From assembly GCA_044224495.1 (NCBI GenBank), contig JBGAKG010000027.1, forward strand, positions 62,001 through 126,000: DNA of 64,000 nucleotides, written 5' to 3'. The number at the start of each line of letters is the position of its first letter. Within the stretch, counting starts at the first letter, position 1. The notes beneath the pieces were generated by a model, which had not been told where the DNA came from, did not search any database, and saw only the letters and a program-made list of their open reading frames with translations. A program made the translations under genes and the position numbers. This DNA comes from JBGAKG01 sp044224495. Lineage in GTDB: Bacteria; Myxococcota_A; Polyangia; Polyangiales; Polyangiaceae. Positions 8,502 through 17,412 of this stretch are shown in pieces.

Positions 8502-8537
8502 GGTCCCCCCATCCTAGAAGACGAATGGCGGGCGGAG

Positions 8538-9941
8538 CTACTGGGGTGCCAGCCGGCCGAGACGCCCGCCGTAGCCCCACGTGACGTAGAGCTCGCCGTC
8601 GTTGCCCTCGACGATCGAGCTGATCGCGCTCAGGCCGCCTTGGGTGGTGACGTCGGCGTTCTGGATGACGGTCGGGCCGTAGAGCGTGCCGTTGCAGTAG
8701 CGGATCGCCGCCATCTCCGCGCCCGAGAAGTCCGCGAAGAGGATGACGCCGTAGAGGCTCGGGATCGCCTTGCCGCGGTACGTGACGCCGCCGATGACCG
8801 ACTTGTAGTCCTTGAACGGGCTGGAGCTGTTCGCCTTGCGGTCGACCGAGACGATCGGCGGGAAGTACGGCGACGGACCGCCGAGCGGCTTGTTGCCGCA
8901 GGTGCCTTGCGTGTTCCCCTCGTAGGCCGGCCAACCGAAGTTCTTCCCGGCCGCGCCGAACGGCGAGAGGTCGAGCTCCTCGTACGAGTCCTGACCGACG
9001 TCCCCGATGATCATGTCGAAGGTGACGCTGTCGAAGTTGTAGCGGAACGGGTTGCGGAGCCCGTAGTGGTAGACGCGCTTGTCGTCCGCGAACGGGTTGC
9101 CCGGAGCGGCGAACGGCGCCGGAAGGTCGACGTCGAGCCGGAGCACCTTCCCGAAGAGCTTCGTCGTGTCCTGGACCTGACCGGGCTTCGAGCTCTCGCA
9201 GCCGCCGCCGCCGTCGCCCGTGCCGACGTACAGGTAGTTGTCGGGGCCGAACTTGATCGTGCCGCCGTTGTGGTTGGTGTCGGACGCGGGGAGGACCACG
9301 ATGTCCTGCACCTTCGTCGCGACCGCGATGTCCGGGTTGTTCGGATCGCGCTTCCACTCGACCACGGCGTCCGCGTTGGTCGGCGCGTAGCTGCCGTCGT
9401 TGTTGTCGGCGGGCGTGCCCATCGTGAAGAAGCGACCGTTCTTCGCGAAGTTCGGGTGGAACGCGACGCTGAGGAGTCCGCGCTCGCCGGCGTTCGTGCC
9501 CATCCCCTTCGAGATGTCCAAGAACGGCGTCGCCAGGATGGCCCCGTTGCGGATGATCTTGATGCGGCCGGCTTGCTCGACGAGGTACCAGTCTGTCGAG
9601 CCCGGCGGCTGGATCGCGTAGGGCGCGAACGAACCGCTGCCCTGGGCCGAGACGGGGACGATCTTGAGGGGCGGGACGGTGGGCGCCTGCGCCACACATG
9701 CACCGCCGTCGCCGGGGGTCGGGTTGTGGTTCAGGGCGCCGTCGCTGCCGCCGTCGCCGGGAGGTGCGCCGTCGTTGTTGACGGTGCCGTCGTTGCCGCC
9801 GTCATTTCCGTTGGTGACGTCGTTGCCGCCACCATCGCCCGGATCGACCGGTGCATCATCGCCACACGCCCCGAGCGTGGCGCCCGCCACGACCAAGAGG
9901 GAGAGACCCGTGACCCCGAACGCGACCTTAAGGAATTTCAT
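8538..9941 (-). CDS. PQQ-dependent sugar dehydrogenase-like lipoprotein
   Basis: The 467-residue protein has a signal peptide ending in LGAC (Cys ~26), then a long Asp/Gly/Asn linker to ~residue 75. The rest is a glucose/sorbosone dehydrogenase-type (GSDH, HHIP-like) six-bladed propeller: YLVEQAGRIKIIRNG, ERGLLSVAFHPNF, HNGGTIKFGPDNYLYVGTGD, LRNPFRYNF, GDVGQDSYEE and a final TWGYGGRLGRL. Family members oxidise sugars with PQQ in the periplasm. A good GAGGTGG ribosome site lies ahead of the ATG. The upstream neighbour, a cytochrome-like lipoprotein, could be an electron acceptor, which is an inference. Confidence 0.88.
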   Translation of the reverse strand: MKFLKVAFGVTGLSLLVVAGATLGACGDDAPVDPGDGGGNDVTNGNDGGNDGTVNNDGAPPGDGGSDGALNHNPTPGDGGACVAQAPTVPPLKIVPVSAQGSGSFAPYAIQPPGSTDWYLVEQAGRIKIIRNGAILATPFLDISKGMGTNAGERGLLSVAFHPNFAKNGRFFTMGTPADNNDGSYAPTNADAVVEWKRDPNNPDIAVATKVQDIVVLPASDTNHNGGTIKFGPDNYLYVGTGDGGGGCESSKPGQVQDTTKLFGKVLRLDVDLPAPFAAPGNPFADDKRVYHYGLRNPFRYNFDSVTFDMIIGDVGQDSYEELDLSPFGAAGKNFGWPAYEGNTQGTCGNKPLGGPSPYFPPIVSVDRKANSSSPFKDYKSVIGGVTYRGKAIPSLYGVILFADFSGAEMAAIRYCNGTLYGPTVIQNADVTTQGGLSAISSIVEGNDGELYVTWGYGGRLGRLAPQ

Positions 9942-9968
9942 GACGCCACCTCGAAGAGGCAGCGTACC

Positions 9969-11207
9969 TCAGGGCGCGGGCGCCGGGTAGCCAGCGTCCA
10001 CGCGCATCCCCTGGATCCACGTGCTGACGATCCCGACGCCTGCGTCGTCGACGCGGTGAGTGATGATCGGCGGCATCTGCGCGACGCCACCGTCGAGCAC
10101 GTCGCGCGCCAGCATGCGCGCGGGGATCAGGCTGCGGCTCGGGTCACCGGGGTGGATGTCGTACCAGCCGCCGTCCGGAGCGGTCGGTTGACCGGGCCAG
10201 TTGTTCCCCGGCTTCTTGTTCGCGCCCTTCACGACCGTGTCGGTCGTGGGTGCCGACGCGAGCGACGCGGCTTGGAGCTTCATGTGGAGGCCGGAGAGGT
10301 TCGCCGGGCTCGGCGCCGTCGCGTTGTGGCACGCGACGCCGCAGTTCACGTGCAAGTACCCGAGCGCGGCACGCTCGTTCGGTGAGCCTGGGATCTGCAG
10401 CGCGCTCGCGGGCGGCGGTCCGCCGGACGCGCTGGTCTTCAGTCGCCCGCTGGAGAGGAGCTCGGCGTATCCGAGGCCCGTCGCCTCCGGTGCGCTCGAC
10501 AGCAGCGCGTCGAGGCCGAGGACGCTGTCCTGTCGACCTTGGTGGCACTGGGCACACTGCCCGTGCGACGGGATCTGGTAGCCGGTCCCCAGCACGTCGG
10601 TCACCCCGACGTCGTTGCGGGTCGCGCTCTTGCCGTCGCCGGCCCACACGAACGTCGTCCACTTCCACACCCCGTCGGGGATGTCCTTGTCGGGCGCCTT
10701 CCAGAAGAAGCGCGTCTCGACGAGCGCGGTGCCGCCGTCCCCGAGCGGGATCGTGAACTCCTTCCAGAGCTTCGTGCCGAGAGGGAAGACCCACTCGTCC
10801 ATGTTGGTCACGTCGATCTTGCTGCCGGGCGGGAGATAGACGAACCGGCGCTTGAGCGCCCCGTCGGACCAGAGCACGAAGCCCGGCGCGAACTCGCGCA
10901 CGTCGCACGCGAGCTTGCGCGTCGCGAGATCGTCGTAGAGGCCCGTGCACGCGAGCTGGTCGGGCACGCCGCCGTCGTTCGCGCAGCTCGAGGGCGCGAC
11001 CCACGGCGTGCACGGCGGACCTGCGTCCGCATCGGCCGGGCTCCCGTCGACGGAGACGTCGCCGACGACGTCGGGGGAAGCATCGGTGGTGGGGGTCGTG
11101 GTGTCGTCCGAAGAGCAAGCGTCGGTGGCTGCCGCTGCCGCCACGACGCCGATGACCACGGCGAGCCCTGCCACGAGCCGAGAACGTTTCCGGAGGTTCG
11201 CGCTCAC
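9969..11207 (-). CDS. cytochrome c-like lipoprotein (SO2930/HNE_0200-like)
   Basis: The 412-residue protein has an N-terminal signal peptide and a Cys near residue 31 (TDACSSDD). After an acidic linker, conserved segments follow: DGALKRRFVYLPPG, FPLGTKLWKEF, RFFWKAPD, VWKWTTFVW, IPSHGQCAQCHQG and LGYLHVNCGVACHN. CAQCH is a canonical haem c motif; CGVACH is a CxxxCH variant. The layout resembles the SO2930/HNE_0200 family of c-type cytochromes. GTG start overlaps the upstream stop (GTGA). It probably carries one or two haems at the outer membrane. Confidence 0.72.
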   Translation of the reverse strand: MSANLRKRSRLVAGLAVVIGVVAAAAATDACSSDDTTTPTTDASPDVVGDVSVDGSPADADAGPPCTPWVAPSSCANDGGVPDQLACTGLYDDLATRKLACDVREFAPGFVLWSDGALKRRFVYLPPGSKIDVTNMDEWVFPLGTKLWKEFTIPLGDGGTALVETRFFWKAPDKDIPDGVWKWTTFVWAGDGKSATRNDVGVTDVLGTGYQIPSHGQCAQCHQGRQDSVLGLDALLSSAPEATGLGYAELLSSGRLKTSASGGPPPASALQIPGSPNERAALGYLHVNCGVACHNATAPSPANLSGLHMKLQAASLASAPTTDTVVKGANKKPGNNWPGQPTAPDGGWYDIHPGDPSRSLIPARMLARDVLDGGVAQMPPIITHRVDDAGVGIVSTWIQGMRVDAGYPAPAP

Positions 11208-12373
11208 GGGCGCAGCATAGCACCCCGGCCGTCGTCTCCGGCGCGCGCCGGCGCGGCGGTGCCATCGAGCTCGACGCCTTCGATCGTACCGCCCGTCGCG
11301 ACCCGGTAGGTGCGGCCCTCCCAGCGCACCCGGCGCTCACCCGTCGCCGCGAGCGCGGCACGGAGCAGAAGCATGTCGGCGAGCGGCGCGACCACGATCG
11401 CCCAGGCGCTCGAGCGCCCGCGGTAGGGCCCGAGCACGAGCACTGCGGCCAAGGCCCAGCGCAGCGCGAGAAGCGCGAGCGCCGCGGCGAGCGCACGCGG
11501 ATCCCACGGCGCCAGCGCGAGCGCGAGCGGCACCGACGCGACCAGCGCCGGGTACGCCCAGAGCAGGCCCGGCCGGTGGAGCGACGCGACGCGGAGCCAG
11601 CGCGCGAGCTGCGCGGACAGCGAGCGCATCGTGCGCGAGTCGTCGACGGTGGCGACCGCGAGCTCCGCCATCCGCGCCGTGGCACCGCGCGCGACGACCG
11701 CGTCGACCAACGCGACGTCGTCGCCGATCGCCGCGACCAGGCTCTCGTAGCCGCCGATGCTCTCCAGCAGCGGAGCCGGCGTCGCGACGAGCTTGCCCGC
11801 CAGCGCCGGCGCGCCGGCGCCGATCCGCGCGAGCGCATCGATCGCCGCGAACGCTTGGGGCGTGGCCGTCACCACCGCGCGCGCGAAGAGCTCGGCGGCC
11901 GCGCTTCCGCCGCGCGGAGCCGGTGCGGCGAACGCGACGGTCGTCCGCGTGGTCGCCGCCACGAGCCGCTCGAGATCGCCGGGCGCGAGCTCGACGTCCG
12001 CGTCGGCGTGCACGACGATCGTGTGCTCGTCGATCCAACCGAGCGCCTCCGCCTCGCGGTGCGCGATCGCGAGGTGGAGCGCCTTGCGATTTCCGACCGC
12101 GTTCGGCGCGATCCCGCTCCGCACGGAGTGCGCTCCGTCGAGCTCGTCGCCCGTCGCGCTCGCGACGACGCGACGCAGCGGGCCCCGATAGGCGCGCGCG
12201 TCGGCGGCGAACCGCGCGCGGTGCGCAGGGCGCACCGCTTCGACGCAACGGAGGAGGACCACGGGCGGCAACGGCTCCACGCTCCGCGGCGCGCGCCGCC
12301 GAAACGCCACCGCGAAGATCGTCACGGCCACGAACAGCGCGGCGACGATCGCCGGGATGGCGACGAGAATCAC
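11204..12373 (-). CDS. family 2 glycosyltransferase, membrane type
   Basis: The 389-residue protein begins with a membrane helix (ILVAIPAIVAALFVAVTIFAVAF). A GT2 domain like ceramide glucosyltransferase/HpnI follows: PPVVLLRCVEAVRP at the start, NAVGNRKALHLAIA near 95, the metal-binding HADADVELAP near 120-129, and GGYESLVAAIGDDVAL near 210. C-terminal helices cover about 260-340. Inside the carotenoid operon, just after the CrtC-like hydratase, the likely acceptor is a hydroxylated carotenoid, giving a carotenoid glycoside. This is inferred from position; a sphingolipid or hopanoid acceptor is possible. GTG start overlaps the upstream stop. Confidence 0.8.
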   Translation of the reverse strand: MILVAIPAIVAALFVAVTIFAVAFRRRAPRSVEPLPPVVLLRCVEAVRPAHRARFAADARAYRGPLRRVVASATGDELDGAHSVRSGIAPNAVGNRKALHLAIAHREAEALGWIDEHTIVVHADADVELAPGDLERLVAATTRTTVAFAAPAPRGGSAAAELFARAVVTATPQAFAAIDALARIGAGAPALAGKLVATPAPLLESIGGYESLVAAIGDDVALVDAVVARGATARMAELAVATVDDSRTMRSLSAQLARWLRVASLHRPGLLWAYPALVASVPLALALAPWDPRALAAALALLALRWALAAVLVLGPYRGRSSAWAIVVAPLADMLLLRAALAATGERRVRWEGRTYRVATGGTIEGVELDGTAAPARAGDDGRGAMLRP

Positions 12374-13380
12374 GGGAGGGTCCCCCACTCGCCCACGTCG
12401 GGACGAGCCAGCCGGAGCGCGATCATCTGGCGCACGAACGGGTGCTCGAGCCGCAGGAAGTCGATGTGCTCGCCGATGCCCGTCCGCGCGCCGGGCGCCG
12501 ACGCGAGGAACCGGGTGTAGAACGGGCCCCGCTCGAGCGGACGGACCCGCTGGAGAGCGACCCCCGGCTCGACCTCGAACGCGTGCGGCGTCGGGAGGAG
12601 GAAGCTCCGGAGGGAGGCGCGCTCGCGCCGCAACGGGAGGACCGCCGTGCGCCGGTGGCCACCGGTGGCGAAGAGCTCGTGGGAGCGACGCCCCTCGGTC
12701 GTCTTCACGTCGAAGAACACGCGCGTGCTCTCGCCGTCGTGCATGCGGCCCCACGACCAGCTCGCGAGGCGGCGCGCGGGCGGCTCGCTGCCGAAGTTCG
12801 TGTCGTGGTAGCCGGTGCCCTGCAGGTCGCCGACGCCTTCGATCGTGCCCTCGACGCGCGCCCGCGGCGCGATCGCGTGCCAGGCGTGCTCGCGCCCCGA
12901 GAGGTGGACCGGGCGCGGCGTGAGCGAAGGCTCGCGCGGCTCGAAGCGGAAGCTCGCGCGGACCGGCGCGCGGAGCGCCACGCGGCGCTCTTCGATCGCG
13001 ACGTGGAACGCGCCATCCGCCGCGCGATGGAAGCTCGAGCGCGCGATCCGGACACCGTGCGGTCCGCGCTCGAGCCGGTCCATCCCGTACTCGGAGAAGC
13101 AGAAGAGCGGCAGCTCCCCCTTCCGGTACACGACGAAGCTCACCGCGACGTGCTCGTGCGGGCGAGCGTCCTCGCCGCGCGCGAGGCGGGCGGCGTAGGT
13201 CGGCGAGAAGATCGACCCGACGAGGAAGATCGCGCTGAACGCGGTGCGCTCGTCGTCGGAGAGAGCGTCGAAGTACCACCAGCGGTAGGCACCCGGACGC
13301 TCGTCTTCGGGGAGCGGGACGGCGAGCGGATGCGGCGCGGGGGCGAGCGCGGATTGCGGGAAGACGAGCGCGGAGCTCAC
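12370..13380 (-). CDS. crtC: carotenoid 1,2-hydratase-like protein (CrtC family)
   Basis: The 336-residue protein has the family hallmark YRWWYFDAL near residues 32-40, followed by FLVGSIFSP and, further on, HAWHAIAP, GTGYHDTNFGSEPP and SWSWGRMHD, all characteristic of the CrtC/AttH lipocalin-like fold. CrtC adds water to the terminal double bond of acyclic carotenoids, producing a tertiary hydroxyl that can be glycosylated. The GTG at 13380 is chosen because it overlaps the upstream stop as GTGA; a GTG at 13389 is also possible. It lies between a CrtI-type gene and a glycosyltransferase, matching that biochemical order. Confidence 0.88.
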   Translation of the reverse strand: MSSALVFPQSALAPAPHPLAVPLPEDERPGAYRWWYFDALSDDERTAFSAIFLVGSIFSPTYAARLARGEDARPHEHVAVSFVVYRKGELPLFCFSEYGMDRLERGPHGVRIARSSFHRAADGAFHVAIEERRVALRAPVRASFRFEPREPSLTPRPVHLSGREHAWHAIAPRARVEGTIEGVGDLQGTGYHDTNFGSEPPARRLASWSWGRMHDGESTRVFFDVKTTEGRRSHELFATGGHRRTAVLPLRRERASLRSFLLPTPHAFEVEPGVALQRVRPLERGPFYTRFLASAPGARTGIGEHIDFLRLEHPFVRQMIALRLARPDVGEWGTLP

Positions 13381-14909
13381 TTGAACCACCTCCGCAGCGC
13401 GCCGAGGCCGCCGCTCGCGGTGACGGGCTTCGTGTCCTCTGCGACGAGATCGGCGACGAAGCGCCCACCCTTGATCACCATCGGCACGCCGCCGCCGGGG
13501 TGCGTGGCGCCCGAGACGAAGTAGACGCCACGCGCGAACTCGGCCCGATGTTTGGGGCGCTCGAAGGTGGCGGTCGCCCCGTGGGGAGCCGCGCCGTAGA
13601 TCGCGCCCTGCGCCGCGCCGGTGCGCGCGATGTCGCGCGGTCCGACGACGATCTCGGCGCGGATGCGCGCGCCGAGCTCGGGCACGAGCGTGCGCTCGAT
13701 GCGCTGGATGACCTGCGCCCGGAGCGCGTCGATCGCGCTCGCGGAGAGCTGCTCGTCCGCGGGTGCGTTCACGAGACAGAAGAGGACGTGATGACCCGCC
13801 GGCGCCCGCGCGGGATCGCCGTGGGTGGGGATCGAGACGTAGATCGTGGGATCGGCCGGGAGCTCTCCGCGATCGAAGATGGCGTGGTGCTCGGCGGCGT
13901 AGTCGGCCGGGAAGAGCACGTTGTGGTGCGCGACGGCGGGCACGTCGCCTTCGACCCCGAAGCCGAACGCGACGCCGCTCAGCGACGGGGTGCGGGTGGA
14001 GAGCGCGTCGGAGAACCGCGCCGCGCCCGCCGAGCCCGGGAAGAGCGTGCGCGCGGCGACGAGCGGGTCGGCGTTGACGACGACGACGTCGGCGGGGAGC
14101 ACCTCCCCCGCGAGCGCGACGCCCGTCGCGCGACCGCCCTCACCGACGACGACCTCACGGACGTCCGCGCCGTAGACGAAGCGAACGCCCCGCCGCGCGA
14201 GGGCCTGCGCGAGGACCTCCGCGAGGTGCTGGATCCCGCCGCGCGGATAGAAGGCTCCCTGCGCGATCTCCAGGTACGGGATCATCGCGAGCGCACCGCT
14301 CGAGCGCGCCGGATCCCCGCCCGCGTACGTGGCGAAGCGGCCGACGAACATCCGCATCTCCGGGCTCTCGAACCAGCGCTCGGCGAGCTCGGAGAGCGTC
14401 CCGAGCGCGAGCCCGACCTTCAACGCGCGGCTTCCCCCGCGCAGCGCACGCTGCGCGTAGTCGACGAGCCCGTTGAAGGGCGCCGAGAGGTACGGCTCTC
14501 CCGCCACTTCCCACATTTCCTTGCATTCTGCAAAGAATCCGTCCCACGCGGCGGCGTCGGTGGGAGAGAAGCGAGCGATGTCGGCCTTCGTGCGCTCGTG
14601 GTCCGCGCGAACGACGAGCTCGTGACCGCTCGCGAACAGGTAGCGCGCGACCGGGTCGAGCCGAGAGAGAGAGACCTCCGCCGCGAGCGACGTGCCCGCG
14701 GCGCGGAACGCGAGATCGACCTCCTCGGGCATCGTCAGGAGCGTCGGCCCGGTGTCGAACGTGAAGCCTCGCTCCACGCGCCGCGCAGCTTTTCCGCCGG
14801 GGTGAGCGGCGCGCTCGACCACCGTCACCGACCACCCCGCCGCGACGAGGTGCGCCGCCGCCGACAACCCGCCGAAACCGGCCCCGACTACGATCGCGCG
14901 CCGACTCAT
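13377..14909 (-). CDS. crtI: CrtI-type carotenoid desaturase
   Basis: The 510-residue FAD enzyme has the N-terminal dinucleotide site VVGAGFGGLSAAAHL (residues ~6-20), ERAAHPGGKA, FDTGPTLLTMPE, YPRGGIQHLAEVLAQAL, and the C-terminal CrtI signature region GVYFVSGATHPGGGVPMVI. Members desaturate or isomerise phytoene and its derivatives using FAD. The operon contains two CrtI-type genes, as in Myxococcus, where CrtIa and CrtIb share the desaturation steps; which one is which cannot be read from sequence here. The ATG overlaps the crtB stop (ATGA). Confidence 0.92.
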   Translation of the reverse strand: MSRRAIVVGAGFGGLSAAAHLVAAGWSVTVVERAAHPGGKAARRVERGFTFDTGPTLLTMPEEVDLAFRAAGTSLAAEVSLSRLDPVARYLFASGHELVVRADHERTKADIARFSPTDAAAWDGFFAECKEMWEVAGEPYLSAPFNGLVDYAQRALRGGSRALKVGLALGTLSELAERWFESPEMRMFVGRFATYAGGDPARSSGALAMIPYLEIAQGAFYPRGGIQHLAEVLAQALARRGVRFVYGADVREVVVGEGGRATGVALAGEVLPADVVVVNADPLVAARTLFPGSAGAARFSDALSTRTPSLSGVAFGFGVEGDVPAVAHHNVLFPADYAAEHHAIFDRGELPADPTIYVSIPTHGDPARAPAGHHVLFCLVNAPADEQLSASAIDALRAQVIQRIERTLVPELGARIRAEIVVGPRDIARTGAAQGAIYGAAPHGATATFERPKHRAEFARGVYFVSGATHPGGGVPMVIKGGRFVADLVAEDTKPVTASGGLGALRRWFK

Positions 14910-15805
14910 GCTCGTGCCTCCAGGCGAGACGAGAGAAGCGCGAGCGCCGTCGCCTCGATCTTCCGCGCCGTCCCCGTGCTCGCGCGCCCGACGAACGGGT
15001 CCCAGCGCTGCTCCTCGAGGACGTGCAGGATCTCGGAGTACGTCGCCCGCATCACGCGCACGGTCATGCGACCGGCGCGGGTGACGAGGTGCGGGACGCC
15101 GCGATCGGCGACCCGATAGAGGACCCCGGCGCGGCGAGCGCCTTCGCGCATCACCGCCCGGAGCCCCTCGCCGGCGGGCCCCGGACCGATCGCACCGCGC
15201 GCGGCGAACGCGCGCAGATCGTCCTCGGTCACGCCCTCGTGCGCGAGCGCGTCGAGCGGGAGGTAGATGCGACCGTGCTCCTCCAGGTCCTCGCGGACGT
15301 CGCGCAAGACGTTGGTGAGCTGCATCGCGCGCCCGAGCGCGGCCGCCGGAGCGAGCGCGCTCGGATCGTCGACGCCGAAGACCGAGGCCATCATGATCCC
15401 GACGGTGCCCGCCGCGAGCTGGCAGTAGTGCAGGAGCTCGTCCCACGACGCGTAGCGCTTCTTGGTCAGGTCCTGCTCCATCCCGTCCACGAGATCGAGC
15501 ACGGCGTACTTGGGGAGCGCGGTCGCACGGACCGTGTCGACGAAGGCGGCGAGGATCGGGTCGCCGCGATCCACGCCGCGGTAGACGTCGTCGACCTGGG
15601 CGCGGAGGTCCGCGATCGCGGTGGGCGACGTGAGCGCGCCGTCGACGGCGTCGTCGCAGCGGCGACAGAACGCATAGACGGCGAACGCGCGCGCCTTGGT
15701 CACGCGCCCGAGGAAGCGGGACGCGAAGTGGAAGCTCTTCGCGCGCGCGCGGGTGATCGCCTCGGCTTCGACGTAGCCACGGGCGAGGAGGGATGCGTCG
15801 GTCAT
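14906..15805 (-). CDS. crtB: phytoene synthase
   Basis: The 299-residue enzyme is of the trans-isoprenyl diphosphate synthase, head-to-head type. It shows both Asp-rich magnesium sites: DDAVD at residues 51-55 and DVREDLE at 169-175, and also SFHFASRFL near 24-32, YCQLAAGTVG near 128-137 and AMQLTNVLRD near 160-169. It condenses two geranylgeranyl diphosphates to phytoene, the first committed step of C40 carotenoids. Start ATG overlaps the upstream CrtI stop as ATGA, and its stop overlaps the next CrtI start, so the set is translationally coupled. Confidence 0.96.
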   Translation of the reverse strand: MTDASLLARGYVEAEAITRARAKSFHFASRFLGRVTKARAFAVYAFCRRCDDAVDGALTSPTAIADLRAQVDDVYRGVDRGDPILAAFVDTVRATALPKYAVLDLVDGMEQDLTKKRYASWDELLHYCQLAAGTVGIMMASVFGVDDPSALAPAAALGRAMQLTNVLRDVREDLEEHGRIYLPLDALAHEGVTEDDLRAFAARGAIGPGPAGEGLRAVMREGARRAGVLYRVADRGVPHLVTRAGRMTVRVMRATYSEILHVLEEQRWDPFVGRASTGTARKIEATALALLSSRLEARA

Positions 15806-17289
15806 GGGTGGACTTCCTTGGCGATGCGCTCGGACACGAGCTTCGCCCCGAGGAGGACGTTGGGGATTCCCGTCGCCGGCTGGGTGCTCGCGCCGACGAA
15901 GTAGAGGTTCTTGATTCGCCGATCGCGGTTCGGCGGTCGCATCGCGCCGACCTGGAGCAACGTGTGCGCGAGCCCGAACGCGGCGCCGCGCGAGAGCGAG
16001 AAGCGGCTGCGCCAATCGCGCGGCGTCATCACGTGCTCGCGCTCGATGGCGGCGCCAATCCCCGGGGCCACGCTCCGCTCGAGCCGCGCGAGCACCTTCG
16101 CGCGAATCGGCGCGATCGTTGCCTCGTCCCACGCGTCGTCTTCGCGCTCGCCGAGGTGCGGCACGGGGACCAGCACGTAAAGCGCGCTCTTCCCCTCCGG
16201 CGCCATCGTCGAATCGCCGAGCACGGGGTTCGCGACGTAGAAGCTCGGATCTTCGGGCAGGCGGCGCTCGTCGAAGATGCGGCGGAAGCTCTCCGCGTAC
16301 GCGCCGCCGAAGAACACGTTGTGGTGGTGGAGCCCGGTTTGCTCCGTCGGCGCGAAGCGCTGGTTCGCCGCCCAGAAGAACATGAGCGCGCTGCTCGTGT
16401 ACTTCATCCGCCGCAGCGGCTGCTCGAGCAGCGTGCGATACACCCACGGCAAGTCCGCGTTGGCGAGGACGACGTCCGCGTCGATCCGCTCGCCGTCCGC
16501 GCAGACGACGCCGCGGGCGGAGCCATCGGCGCCACGCGGGATCGCCGTCACGGTGCGCCCGTAGTCGATCCGGGCGCCCTGCGCGCGAGCGAGCTCCGCG
16601 AGCGCGACCGAGATCGCACCGAGCCCGCCCTTCGCGTGCCACACGCCGTGGGTCATCTCCGTGTACGGGAGCAGCCCGAAGAGCGCCGGCCCGTCGAACG
16701 GCGAGAGCCCGAGGTACATCGTCTGGAACGTCAGCGCCATGCGCAGCCGCTCGTCGGCGACCATCTCCGACGCGACGGCGTGGAGGCTCCGGTGCGATCG
16801 CGTGCGCAGCACGCCGAGGAGCGCGCGCGGCCCGAGCATGTCGCGCTTCCGATCGAACGTCCGCGCGAGGAACGTGCCGAAGGCGACCTCGGTCGAGCGA
16901 CGCCCGTGCTCGAGGAACCGCAGGAACCCCGGGTACGATCCGGGCGCGAAGCGATCGAGCTCGCGCCGCATCTTCTCGCGGTCGCGCTGCATGGTGAGGA
17001 GCGCACCGTCGGCGAACTGAATGCGATAGTTCGGATCGCAGGGCGACAGCGCGAGGTGCTCGTCCACCCGCGCGCCGCAATCCTCGAAGTGCCGCCGGAG
17101 GACGTCCGGAAAGAGGAGGATCGTCGGACCGATGTCCCACCGGAACTCCCCGTCGACGAGCGTTCCGCAGCGGCCGCCGGGCCCCGGCTCCTTCTCGAGC
17201 ACGCGCACGTCGAAGCCGGAGCGCGCGAGCCGCGCCGCTGCGGCCAGCCCCCCGATTCCTGCTCCGATGACGACAATCCGCCGGGTCAC
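15802..17289 (-). CDS. crtI: CrtI-type phytoene desaturase, first gene of the carotenoid operon
   Basis: The 495-residue FAD enzyme begins at GTG 17289. It has the nucleotide site VVIGAGIGGLAAAARLARSG (~5-24), LEKEPGPGGRCG, FRWDIGPTILLFPDVL, YPSFYVANP-like mid region and a C-terminal block NLYFVGASTQPATGIPNVLLG. The last motif is the CrtI family C-terminal signature. It heads the operon and is divergently transcribed from a redoxin-like gene across 123 bp that contain repeated CGAATCGCT elements. In Myxococcus the equivalent operon is light-controlled; no CarH, CarA or CarQ homologue is visible here, so the regulator lies elsewhere. Confidence 0.93.
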   Translation of the reverse strand: MTRRIVVIGAGIGGLAAAARLARSGFDVRVLEKEPGPGGRCGTLVDGEFRWDIGPTILLFPDVLRRHFEDCGARVDEHLALSPCDPNYRIQFADGALLTMQRDREKMRRELDRFAPGSYPGFLRFLEHGRRSTEVAFGTFLARTFDRKRDMLGPRALLGVLRTRSHRSLHAVASEMVADERLRMALTFQTMYLGLSPFDGPALFGLLPYTEMTHGVWHAKGGLGAISVALAELARAQGARIDYGRTVTAIPRGADGSARGVVCADGERIDADVVLANADLPWVYRTLLEQPLRRMKYTSSALMFFWAANQRFAPTEQTGLHHHNVFFGGAYAESFRRIFDERRLPEDPSFYVANPVLGDSTMAPEGKSALYVLVPVPHLGEREDDAWDEATIAPIRAKVLARLERSVAPGIGAAIEREHVMTPRDWRSRFSLSRGAAFGLAHTLLQVGAMRPPNRDRRIKNLYFVGASTQPATGIPNVLLGAKLVSERIAKEVHP

Positions 17290-17315
17290 GAGCGATCCGA
17301 TGACGCGGGGCGGAA

Positions 17316-17354
17316 CGAATCGCTCGAATCGCTCGCGCCCCGTTCGAAATCGCT
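17316..17354. repeat. CGAATCGCT direct repeats in the carotenoid promoter region
   Basis: Three copies lie between the divergent crtI and redoxin genes: CGAATCGCT at 17316-17324 and 17325-17333 (head to tail), and CGAAATCGCT at 17345-17354. An inverted GAGCGAT is found at 17290 in the crtI leader. Their position suggests transcription-factor half-sites controlling crtI and/or the divergent gene. Confidence 0.45.
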
Positions 17355-17412
17355 CACGGGGAGAACCTACGCGTTCCAGTTGGCATCGGATCGGGTAAAT
17401 CGAGGGAGTCCC

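Noticed and set aside
5751..10385. Open frame of 1,544 codons on the plus strand
   Set aside because: It runs antisense to several clear genes, its translation is Arg/Ala/Asp/Val-rich without any motif, and it is an artefact of high GC at third codon positions of the opposite strand.
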